From an uncultured Lachnospiraceae bacterium (GTDB taxonomy: Bacteria; Bacillota; Clostridia; Lachnospirales; Lachnospiraceae): a stretch of 45,550 nt of DNA. The notes beneath the pieces were generated by a model. It was given only the letters and a program-made list of their open reading frames with translations, searched no databases and was not told where the DNA came from. Below, in pieces: positions 8,669 through 16,517 of this stretch. Numbering within the stretch: the first letter of the stretch is position 1; each line of letters begins with the position of its first letter. The translations under genes were made by a program, and so were the position numbers. The stretch lies in contig CAJOID010000016.1 in NCBI GenBank assembly GCA_905234595.1, positions 19,728 to 65,277 of the forward strand, given 5' to 3'.

Positions 8669-8853
8669 CTTTGGCAGATATATACAAAACGATTAACAAG
8701 AATCGTAGAAATCAGACTCGAAGCGTCGCACGAGTAGCTCAGTTCCGACGTGCCTGAGCGAGGTACGAGCGAGTTGTCGGAACGTGCGTGCTCGAAGAGG
8801 CTGAGTGTACTGATTTCACGGTTCGCAGTTTGTTTTGGATATATCTGACAAAG
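8669..8853. repeat. Long hairpin element, copy 1 (about 185 bases)
   Basis: A 153-base core (8685-8837) is about 93% identical to 16323-16475 by eye (143 of 153 positions). The core ends pair with each other, and inner stems include GTTCCGAC (8742-8749) with GTCGGAAC (8776-8783) and CGTGCCT with AGGTACG around GAGCG. Outside the core, arms 8669-8690 and 8832-8853 pair at 20 of 22 positions, but their sequence outside CAAAAC is unlike that of copy 2. It lies between the second GH25 gene and rfbC in a 222-base gap with no other gene. No U-tract follows, so it is not a simple terminator. Confidence 0.85.
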
Positions 8854-8883
8854 GCCGGATAATACAATTGCGAGGACAACAAC

Positions 8884-9432
8884 ATGGGCAAGATAACTGT
8901 AGAAACCTGTCATATCGAAGGCCTCAAGGTGATCACACCGCAGGTGTTCGGCGATGCGCGCGGATACTTCGTGGAGACGTATCACAAGGAGGCATATACC
9001 GAGGCCGGCATTCCGGACGAATTCGTCCAGGATAACCAGTCCGCCTCGAAGAAGGGCGTACTCAGAGGGCTTCATTTTCAGATAAAACACGCACAGGCCA
9101 AGCTCGTGAGGGTCGTATCCGGTGAAGTGTTCGATGTGGCCGTGGATATGCGCGAGGGCTCGCCGACATACGGACAGTGGTACGGCGTGGTATTGTCTGC
9201 CGAGAATATGAAGCAGTTCTATATACCGAAGAATTTCGCTCACGGATTCCTGGTTTTATCCGATTTTGCAGAGTTCTGCTACAAGGTGACCGACTTCTAT
9301 CATCCTAATGATGAGGGTGGGATCATATATAACGATCCAGATATAGGAGTTGAGTGGCCTATCCCCGAGGGCATGGAGCTCATCATGTCCGATAAGGATA
9401 CCAAATGGGGACAGCTTAAGGATTTACGATAG
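8884..9432 (+). CDS. rfbC: dTDP-4-dehydrorhamnose 3,5-epimerase
   Basis: This 182-residue cupin epimerises C3 and C5 of dTDP-4-keto-6-deoxyglucose to give dTDP-4-keto-L-rhamnose. Family motifs are present: FGDARGYFVETYHKEAY near residue 22, the active-site GVLRGLHFQ with catalytic His64, and FDVAVDMREGSPTYGQW followed by FYIPKNFAHGFLVLSD. The length is typical of RmlC. The start ATG at 8884 follows GCGAGGACAACAAC, with GAGGA as a weak ribosome site. The final reductase gene (rfbD) is not found anywhere in the window. The ABC permease gene starts 12 bases after the stop. Confidence 0.96.
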   Translation: MGKITVETCHIEGLKVITPQVFGDARGYFVETYHKEAYTEAGIPDEFVQDNQSASKKGVLRGLHFQIKHAQAKLVRVVSGEVFDVAVDMREGSPTYGQWYGVVLSAENMKQFYIPKNFAHGFLVLSDFAEFCYKVTDFYHPNDEGGIIYNDPDIGVEWPIPEGMELIMSDKDTKWGQLKDLR

Positions 9433-9444
9433 GATAAACGGTTC

Positions 9445-10422
9445 ATGAGAGGCAGGTTTCGGGACAAACCCATACTGCTGTGCGTGGCGCTGGCTCTTCT
9501 TATACTTTTCCATAATAATCCGCTTGATAACCCCGGCACCACGAGACTCAAGAAGATCAGCGGCGTATCGCTGGTTGCGGTAGCGTGCGCACTGTTCTGT
9601 ATCTTTTTCGACCAGCTGAAAGCGATCCCGCTGGAGCTGTATCAGAGCAGAGGGCTGATATGGAAGCTCGCACGTAACGATTTTAAGAAAAGGTACGCGG
9701 GCTCGTATCTGGGAGCTGTCTGGGCCATGGCCCAGCCTGTCGTGACCGTGGTCATGTACTGGATCGTGTTCGATAAGGTCTTCAACACCAGGTCGCAGAT
9801 GATCGCGAGCGGTGTGGAGGTACCGTATGTGCTGTTTCTGACGGCCGGACTCGTTCCGTGGTTCTTTTTCCAGGAGGGCGTCAATCACGGCATGATGGCC
9901 ATGATCGAGTATAACTATCTGGTCAAAAAGGTCGTGTTCAACATCTCCGTGCTCCCGATAATCAAGGTGATAGGTGCGTGGTTCACGCATATTTTCTTCG
10001 TAGGCATACTGGTGCTGGTGTCAAGCCTGTACGGGTATTATCCGACCGTTTATACGATCCAGATCGTGTATTATGACCTGTGCCTCTTTTTGCTGGTGCT
10101 GGCGCTTGGGTATATCAACTGTGCAATCGTGGTGTTTTTCCGTGATCTACAGCAGATCGTGGCGATCATTCTGCAGATAGGTATGTGGGCGACACCGATC
10201 CTCTGGGATATCCACATGGTTCCCGACCAGCTCAAGCCTCTGTTTAAGCTCAATCCCATGGTTTATATAGTGAACGGATTCAGGATGTCGATGTACTCGG
10301 ACGAGTGGTTCTGGGAGCATTTCTACTCGAGTGCGTACTTCTGGATACTGCTGCTGTTGCTGTATACGATCGGATCTATGATGTTCAGGAAACTGAAAGT
10401 GCACTTCGCGGATGTGCTGTAA
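9445..10422 (+). CDS. ABC-2 type polysaccharide export permease (Wzm/TagG-like)
   Basis: This 325-residue integral membrane protein is the permease partner of the ATPase at 10454. The recognisable ABC-2 core starts at about residue 70 with LIWKLARNDFKKRYAGSYLG, the cytoplasmic stretch that precedes the first core helix in Wzm/TagG proteins. Six hydrophobic segments follow, with the conserved WFFFQEGVNHG region and NPMVYIVNGFR near the end. The first 65 residues are extra: they contain two additional hydrophobic helices (LLCVALALLILF and VSLVAVACALFCIFF) not usual in this family. The ATG at 9445 has only a weak AGGA site, but no better internal start is apparent. The function is export of a lipid-linked polysaccharide across the cytoplasmic membrane. 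Confidence 0.91.
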   Translation: MRGRFRDKPILLCVALALLILFHNNPLDNPGTTRLKKISGVSLVAVACALFCIFFDQLKAIPLELYQSRGLIWKLARNDFKKRYAGSYLGAVWAMAQPVVTVVMYWIVFDKVFNTRSQMIASGVEVPYVLFLTAGLVPWFFFQEGVNHGMMAMIEYNYLVKKVVFNISVLPIIKVIGAWFTHIFFVGILVLVSSLYGYYPTVYTIQIVYYDLCLFLLVLALGYINCAIVVFFRDLQQIVAIILQIGMWATPILWDIHMVPDQLKPLFKLNPMVYIVNGFRMSMYSDEWFWEHFYSSAYFWILLLLLYTIGSMMFRKLKVHFADVL

Positions 10423-10453
10423 TACGACAGGCTGACTGCCGGCTCGCGAGATA

Positions 10454-11791
10454 ATGAACGATATAAAAAATGAAAAAGACAACAACATAGCGATCAGCGT
10501 CCGCCATGTGGACAAGGTCTATAAGCTGTATGACAAGCCTTCGGACCGCCTGAAGGAGGCTCTGGGCCTGGCCAAATGCAGGCATACGGACCACAGTGCA
10601 CTGAGTGATGTCAGCATGGATATCCGTAAGGGCGAGACTGTCGGCATCATCGGGACCAACGGTTCCGGCAAATCCACTATCCTTAAGATCATAACCGGCG
10701 TGTTGAATCCTACCGCGGGCGAAGTCGAGGTGGACGGCCGCATATCGGCACTGCTCGAGCTCGGTGCCGGCTTCAATATGGAGTACAACGGCATCGATAA
10801 CATATATCTGAACGGTACCATGATCGGTTTCTCCAAAAAGGAGATCGATGAGAAGATGGACTCGATACTCGAGTTCGCGGATATCGGCGAGTATGTATAT
10901 CAGCCGTGTAAGACATATTCGAGCGGTATGTTCGTGCGTCTGGCGTTCGCCGTGGCCATCAATATCGATCCCGAGATCCTGATCGTGGATGAGGCACTGA
11001 GTGTGGGCGACGTGTTCTTCCAGGCGAAATGCTATCACAAATTCGAGGAATTCAAGGCCATGGGCAAGACGATACTGTTCGTCAGCCATGACTTGAGTTC
11101 GATCGCAAAATACTGTGACCGCGTAGTGCTGCTAAACAAGGGCGTGAAGCTCGGTGAGGGCGAGCCCAAAGAGATGATCGATGCGTATAAGAAGGTGCTC
11201 GTGGGCCAGTATGAACTGCCCGAACCCGGCCAGAACAGGCTGCTCGATGACGAGGAACTGCGGAGCGCCGCTGCACAGGCGGTGGACGGTGAGGCCGGAT
11301 CCGGAGCGGAGACTGGGACCGCTGCTCCTGCAGATGCGAACGTTAATCCCGACCTGATCGAATACGGTTCCGGCAAGGCAACGATCGAGGAGTACTATAT
11401 CACGGACGAGAGCGGGACCCGTACATCTGCGATCATCAAGGGCTCCGATTACAGTATACATATGCGCGTGCGGGTTAATGAGGATATTCCCGGGCCCATT
11501 TTCGCATATACGATCAAAAATATCCGCGGTACCGAGATAACCGGCACCAATACGATGATAGAGAAGAGTTTCCTCGAGCCCGTACAGGCAGGAGAGGTCA
11601 AGGAGATCACATTTACCCAGCACATGAACCTGCAGGGTGGCGAATATCTCCTAAGCCTCGGCTGCACCGGCTTCGAAGAAGATGAATTCACGGTATATCA
11701 CAGACTCTATGATGTACTTAATCTGACAGTGATCTCGGATAAGGATACCGTCGGATACTATGACAGTGAGTCGAGGGTAACGGTTCAATGA
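10454..11791 (+). CDS. Polysaccharide ABC exporter ATPase with C-terminal Wzt-like domain
   Basis: This 445-residue ATPase powers the permease encoded just upstream. It has Walker A GTNGSGKST (about residues 66-74), the signature YSSGMFVRLAFA (about 154) and Walker B ILIVDEALSVGD (about 175). The VGIIGTNGSGKST start and the SGM signature are typical of the TagH/Wzt branch. A Pro/Ala/Gly-rich linker at about 270-295 leads to a C-terminal beta-sandwich (about 300-445; YGSGKATIEEYYI, then IRGTEITGTNT) matching the Wzt C-terminal carbohydrate-binding domain. In E. coli O8/O9a that domain recognises the capped non-reducing end of the finished chain. The next gene overlaps by ATGA and encodes a plausible capping enzyme. 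Confidence 0.94.
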   Translation: MNDIKNEKDNNIAISVRHVDKVYKLYDKPSDRLKEALGLAKCRHTDHSALSDVSMDIRKGETVGIIGTNGSGKSTILKIITGVLNPTAGEVEVDGRISALLELGAGFNMEYNGIDNIYLNGTMIGFSKKEIDEKMDSILEFADIGEYVYQPCKTYSSGMFVRLAFAVAINIDPEILIVDEALSVGDVFFQAKCYHKFEEFKAMGKTILFVSHDLSSIAKYCDRVVLLNKGVKLGEGEPKEMIDAYKKVLVGQYELPEPGQNRLLDDEELRSAAAQAVDGEAGSGAETGTAAPADANVNPDLIEYGSGKATIEEYYITDESGTRTSAIIKGSDYSIHMRVRVNEDIPGPIFAYTIKNIRGTEITGTNTMIEKSFLEPVQAGEVKEITFTQHMNLQGGEYLLSLGCTGFEEDEFTVYHRLYDVLNLTVISDKDTVGYYDSESRVTVQ

Positions 11792-13821
11792 GTATAGATA
11801 ACAACCGTATTGAAACTATCGGCAGAGTAAAACTTGATTTGACCTCATATAACGGTGAGGATAAGTACTCCGACGGGACAGTGGAGGACGAACTCCTTGA
11901 GATAGCCAGAGACCGCTCTGCTGCTGAGTTTCAGGACATTATAGAGGAGTCTGCGAGCTGGCCGGTGCTGTACCACCTCTCGGAACTCCGTGAGAATATC
12001 GTCGAATGGCTCCCCATAGACAAATCCATGAAAGTGCTCGAGGTCGGATCCGGATGCGGAGCGATCACGGGCAGGCTCTCTGAGAAGGCGGGAAGCGTCA
12101 CATGCTGCGATCTGTCTCTTAAGCGGAGCCGTATCAACGCATACAGACATCAATATAACGAGAATATCACGATCCACGTGGGTAATTTCACCGATGTGGA
12201 GAAGTCTCTGGACAGGGATTTTGATTATATCTGTCTGATAGGCGTGTTCGAGTACGCCAGAGGCTATGTGGACAGCGCAGACCCCTACGGAGACTTCCTG
12301 AAGCTCATCAAGTCTCATTTAAAGCCCGGCGGCTCCATCGCCATCGCCATCGAGAACCGTTTCGGCCTGAAGTACTGGGCAGGCTGCAGGGAGGATCATC
12401 TGGGAACCTACTTCAGCTCCATAGAAGGCTATCCTGACGGTGGTGTGGTCAGGACGTTCACCGATCGTAAACTCATTGAGATCGCCCGTGCGAGCGGATT
12501 CACTGAGTATCACATGTACTATCCCTATCCCGATTATAAGTTCATGACAAACCTCTATTCCGACAGCAGGCTTCCTCGTAAGGGAGAACTCAAGGATAAC
12601 ATGCGCAATTTCGACAGGGACAGACTTCTTCTTTTCAACGAAAAAGACGCATACGATACGATACTGGATGAAGGGCTTTTCAACCTCTACTCCAACTCAT
12701 ATATGATGATACTGGGCCCCGGACCGGACGTGGCATATGCCAGATACTCCAATGACAGGGCTCAGGGATACCGCATAGTGACTGAGATGATCACGCAGGA
12801 CGGAGTGCCCGTGATCAGGAAGCGCGCCCTGAACGTGGAAGCTGCGGAACATCTGCGCAATATGGCAGATGCATATAAGAAACTCAAGAAAAGATACACG
12901 GGCCGCGATTGCAGGCTCTCCATAGCCCCGGTCGTCTTGTCTGAGGACGGGATGACCCTCACGATGGACTATATCAAAGGCGTGACTCTGGAGGAAATGC
13001 TGGATGAGTGCCTGGCGCGGAATGATGAGGAAGGCTTCGTCAGTCTGTTTAAAGAATATATGGACCGTATCTCCTATGGGGAGGAACGCGCAGAGATCAC
13101 AGATATCGACCTGATATTCTCAAATATACTGATCAATGGAAACAAGTGGACCGTCATAGATTTTGAGTGGACCACTAATGATATATGGAAGTCCAGGGAC
13201 CTCGGATTCAGGTCCATATACTGTTATGTGCTCGAAGATAAAAAGAGGGATAAATTAAGCCTGGATTTAATAATGGACCTACTGAACATCAATGCAAACA
13301 CAGCAGCAGAGCTGCGTGAGCAGGAAATGGCATTCCAGAAAAGCGTGACCGCGGGACACAGATCTCTCGGCGAGATCAGAGAGATCATAGGCAACCGTGT
13401 GACCGATATAGAATCGCTGGATTCCGGACGGACGGGAGATGATCCGGGCCTTAACATGCGCCCCCAGGTTTATGAGGATACGGGGCGCGGATTTAATGAA
13501 GAAGAATCGTATTTTGCAGACGGATTTCCTTTTACGATGGAGGTTCCGGCGGGGCGCAGGGCCATGAGAGTCGATCCCTGCAGTGCGTTCTGTCTGGTCA
13601 GGGTCGGTGAGATCACGTGGAACGGAGTGCCCGTACCCCGCGGAATGCTGTCATTCAGGACTAACGGACGTAAAGTGGGGCATGACACATATGCCTTCGC
13701 CACTTCGGATCCCGGATTTACGATCAGTTTAAAAGGGCTGGAAGAGAGGCCGATCAACCTTTTTGCCGTGGATATGCATGTTACGGAGCTCGATCCGGAG
13801 ACCGCGGCAGGGATAGGATGA
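11788..13821 (+). CDS. Methyltransferase-kinase fusion, WbdD-like candidate chain terminator
   Basis: This 677-residue protein overlaps the ATPase gene by ATGA. Residues about 60-240 form a class I SAM methyltransferase: VLEVGSGCGAITGRLSE (SAM motif I, from about 82), then CDLSLKRSRIN and LKPGGSIAIAIENRFG. Residues about 300-480 look like a kinase/aminoglycoside-phosphotransferase fold: DIDLIFSNILI (about 438-448; catalytic Asp and Asn) and VIDFEW (about 455-460; the metal-binding DFE in place of DFG). A beta-rich tail of about 150 residues has no family I recognise. E. coli WbdD has the same order and about the same length (roughly 700), and adds a methyl-phosphate cap that stops O-polysaccharide growth. 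That role here is an inference, supported by the adjacent Wzt-like exporter. Confidence 0.75.
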   Translation: MSIDNNRIETIGRVKLDLTSYNGEDKYSDGTVEDELLEIARDRSAAEFQDIIEESASWPVLYHLSELRENIVEWLPIDKSMKVLEVGSGCGAITGRLSEKAGSVTCCDLSLKRSRINAYRHQYNENITIHVGNFTDVEKSLDRDFDYICLIGVFEYARGYVDSADPYGDFLKLIKSHLKPGGSIAIAIENRFGLKYWAGCREDHLGTYFSSIEGYPDGGVVRTFTDRKLIEIARASGFTEYHMYYPYPDYKFMTNLYSDSRLPRKGELKDNMRNFDRDRLLLFNEKDAYDTILDEGLFNLYSNSYMMILGPGPDVAYARYSNDRAQGYRIVTEMITQDGVPVIRKRALNVEAAEHLRNMADAYKKLKKRYTGRDCRLSIAPVVLSEDGMTLTMDYIKGVTLEEMLDECLARNDEEGFVSLFKEYMDRISYGEERAEITDIDLIFSNILINGNKWTVIDFEWTTNDIWKSRDLGFRSIYCYVLEDKKRDKLSLDLIMDLLNINANTAAELREQEMAFQKSVTAGHRSLGEIREIIGNRVTDIESLDSGRTGDDPGLNMRPQVYEDTGRGFNEEESYFADGFPFTMEVPAGRRAMRVDPCSAFCLVRVGEITWNGVPVPRGMLSFRTNGRKVGHDTYAFATSDPGFTISLKGLEERPINLFAVDMHVTELDPETAAGIG

Positions 13822-16304
13822 TACAGGATAATTATATGTCGTACGAGGAGTACACCTGGGAGAGATATTACGAAGATATCTACCACAGGCAGAAGAAACT
13901 GAATAACACGCTGGCAGTCGAACTCGGTGAGATCACTGCCAAAACTGAGGAGCTGAATGTCGCATTGAACCGCGTGACAGGAAGCTCTCTTTGGCGTGCA
14001 CTTGCACCAGCCCGTAAGCTGTATCATATGATCCGACGGGATGGAGGTGCGGCTGTACCGGGGGCTGCGCCGGCTGTGGCGGCGTCGCAGGCTTCGTCTG
14101 TATCGGGTGCTTCGCAGGCTTCAGCGGTGTCGGGGGCAGATGGCATACCGGCTTCTGAGGATGCATCCGCATCTGCGGCTTCGGACCCGTCCGCTTCAGC
14201 TTATGTCAGACGTCTGTGGGAATATGAGGATTACTATGCTCAATGGATACGCAAGGATCCGATAGAGAACAAATACGTCACTTACAATGAATCCGGAATG
14301 GCCAGGGTACGCGAGAGCCGCTTCCATATCATATATATGGAGGATTGCGGAGGCATGCGTGCTCCGTTTGACGCATCCGTGCGTGCACCGTGGATACTGT
14401 TCACCACGCGTGACGTAAGACTGGCCGAAGGATATGCCGAGAGGCTGGAGGCGGAGTTTGAGAAACATCCGGAAGTGCTGATCGCCTATGCGGATGAGGA
14501 TCATTACTATACCGTACCGGCGGATGGAGGCCGGATCCACCGTCTGGAACCCAACTTCAAGCCGGATTGGTCCCCGGATACTCTGGACAGTTTCTTCTAT
14601 TTCGGAAATATCGCGCTGATCCGCACCGATGTGGCCATCAGGTCGGACTGGTACGGAGCAAAAGACGGACGGGTGAATGTATATGACCTGTTCCTGCAGG
14701 TCTCGGACCGTGTGGGTAAGCATTATGATGACCCGGCAGTGCTCCATATACCGCAGGTACTGGCGCATAATTGCGTGGACAGATATGTCCCGGTTGACTG
14801 TAAGAGTCAAAATATCGACAGTTATGAACTCTGGTCCACAGTATCCGGCCGGTTAAAAGAAGATTTAGAGGCCGGCAGGCTTATGTGGGGCTCTTCGTCC
14901 GAATATGACGCAGTTAAGCTGAGATCCTTTAAAAGACGCGGGGTTAAAGCATCATTTATGCCCGGACAGTACCCTGATGACCGGCAGATATGCTATGCGC
15001 TTCCGGAGAAGCACAGGGTATCCGTACTGATCCTGTCCAAGGATCACCCGGAGCTTGTCCGCAAGCTTCTGTCCACATTCACGGAGCGTACGGATTACGA
15101 TGATCTGGAGTTCATCGTGGTGGATAACGGTTCGGAACCTGATAACAGGGCACGATATGTCAGGATCATCGATGAACTGGCGGGTGGATATCCTCATGAA
15201 TATATATATGAACCGCGGGATTTCAATTTCTCGGCACTGTGCAACAGAGCAGCTGATGCAGCGAGCGGCGATCTGCTGCTGTTCATGAATGATGACATCG
15301 AGGTTGTGCAGAAAGACTGGCTTAAACTTATGGCCGGCTATGCTTTCAGGCCTCACGTCGGCGCGGTTGGAGCGAAGCTTCTGTATGCTGATTCCGATAT
15401 GATCCAGCATGCAGGCGTGACATCTATGGAGATAGGACCGTCGCACAAGCTGGTCATGTATCCGGATGACCGTATCTACTATTATGGAAGAAACACACTT
15501 GCATATGACATGCTGGGAGTGACTGCCGCCTGTCTGCTTATACAGACATCCAAGTTTGACGGCGCCGGCGGGTTCGATGAGAGCTTCCCCGTGGCATATA
15601 ATGATGTGGAACTGAACATGAAACTGGCCCGTTCCGGATTAGTTAATCTTCAATGCAACGGAGCGCTCCTCTATCATCACGAATCCATGACCAGAGGTTT
15701 GGATGAAGGCAACGATGAGAAGTGGAATCGCCTCTTAAATGAGAAAAACAGGCTGTATAAAATCTACCCTGAATTTTTAGACGAGGATCCGTATTACAAT
15801 CCGAATTTGGTCGGAAATCACTCGAATTATCTGAGTAATTTCGATTACGGATACAATAATCATGCTAAGCATGAAAGTGTCAGACAAATTGATGCAAGTG
15901 AACTTGCAGAAGCACCTGCGGATACCTATAAAATATCGATTGATTTCGCGGGTGTACAACCCAAGATAAGGCTGGAAGAGCCCGAAATCATTGAGGTTCG
16001 CGGATGGTCGTTTATCTCCGGAGGGGACAATTCACTACATCTCGTGTCTCTGATACTAAAAAATAACGCAGATGGAACTATATATAGGGTCAAAACCGAT
16101 CCGATGCCCCGTTTGGACCTAGAAGAGACCTTCCCTGATGAAAAAAATAACAGGTTATGCGGTTTCGAGGCTCGTGTGTTGAAAGATGATTTAGTAGCGG
16201 GCGAATATAGCATCGGGATCGAACCACTCGTGCTAAATCATGATTTAAGCGATGCTGTGAGCACCGGAAAGGTCATATATACGGAGGCTAAATTCACGGT
16301 ATAG
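13818..16304 (+). CDS. Large GT2 glycosyltransferase with coiled N-terminus, degenerate first GT domain and beta-rich tail
   Basis: This 828-residue protein overlaps the preceding gene by ATGA. Residues 1-70 are helical, ending in GSSLWRALAPARKLYHM. A low-complexity Ala/Ser/Gly stretch runs from about 75 to 120. Residues about 150-390 resemble the second half of a GT2 domain: the acidic YADEDHYY motif (about 222) and FKPDWSPDTL are present, but the usual VSIIIPxYN first strand is missing. A complete GT2 domain follows from about 400 (VSVLILSKDHPE, VVDNGSEPDN, FMNDDIEVV, TAACLLIQTSKFD). Residues about 695-828 form a beta-rich domain (VRGWSFISGGDN) that may bind sugar. The enzyme probably extends the exported glycan, and rhamnose is a reasonable guess. 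Codons stay open for the whole length. Confidence 0.85.
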   Translation: MIQDNYMSYEEYTWERYYEDIYHRQKKLNNTLAVELGEITAKTEELNVALNRVTGSSLWRALAPARKLYHMIRRDGGAAVPGAAPAVAASQASSVSGASQASAVSGADGIPASEDASASAASDPSASAYVRRLWEYEDYYAQWIRKDPIENKYVTYNESGMARVRESRFHIIYMEDCGGMRAPFDASVRAPWILFTTRDVRLAEGYAERLEAEFEKHPEVLIAYADEDHYYTVPADGGRIHRLEPNFKPDWSPDTLDSFFYFGNIALIRTDVAIRSDWYGAKDGRVNVYDLFLQVSDRVGKHYDDPAVLHIPQVLAHNCVDRYVPVDCKSQNIDSYELWSTVSGRLKEDLEAGRLMWGSSSEYDAVKLRSFKRRGVKASFMPGQYPDDRQICYALPEKHRVSVLILSKDHPELVRKLLSTFTERTDYDDLEFIVVDNGSEPDNRARYVRIIDELAGGYPHEYIYEPRDFNFSALCNRAADAASGDLLLFMNDDIEVVQKDWLKLMAGYAFRPHVGAVGAKLLYADSDMIQHAGVTSMEIGPSHKLVMYPDDRIYYYGRNTLAYDMLGVTAACLLIQTSKFDGAGGFDESFPVAYNDVELNMKLARSGLVNLQCNGALLYHHESMTRGLDEGNDEKWNRLLNEKNRLYKIYPEFLDEDPYYNPNLVGNHSNYLSNFDYGYNNHAKHESVRQIDASELAEAPADTYKISIDFAGVQPKIRLEEPEIIEVRGWSFISGGDNSLHLVSLILKNNADGTIYRVKTDPMPRLDLEETFPDEKNNRLCGFEARVLKDDLVAGEYSIGIEPLVLNHDLSDAVSTGKVIYTEAKFTV

Positions 16305-16493
16305 CGACTTGGCATATTCAGGCAAAACGATTAACAAGAATTGCTGAAATCAGACTCGAAGCGTCGCACGAGTAGCTCAGTTCCGACGTGTTTGAGCGAG
16401 GGACGAGCGAGTTGTCGGAACGTGCGTGCTCGAAGAGGCTGAGTGTACTGATTTCGCAATTTGCAGTTTGTTTTGACGGAATATGGCAAGTCG
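16305..16493. repeat. Long hairpin element, copy 2 (189 bases)
   Basis: This copy starts on the base after the preceding gene's TAG and runs almost to the next gene. Its 153-base core (16323-16475) matches copy 1 (8685-8837). Its own flanking arms, 16305-16328 and 16470-16493, pair at 21 of 24 positions. Within the core, two base pairs of the closing stem are exchanged relative to copy 1 (T-A becomes C-G, C-G becomes T-A) and pairing is kept. Orientation relative to transcription is the same as in copy 1. No protein-coding signal on + is apparent. Confidence 0.85.
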
Positions 16494-16517
16494 ATATACG
16501 GGTTTTAGACGGTGAAT

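Noticed and set aside
8669-8853. The hairpin elements as classical MITEs or insertion sequences.
   Set aside because: No fixed terminal repeats shared by both copies and no direct target duplication; the flanking arms are inverted and differ between copies.
8266-9243. Long - strand open frame (325 codons) crossing the hairpin element between the GH25 gene and rfbC; a similar frame occurs at 16318-16602.
   Set aside because: The shared peptide stretch is explained by the nucleotide identity of the repeat core. The frame also lies antisense to two certain genes, has no ribosome site, and the base changes between copies follow pairing, not codons.
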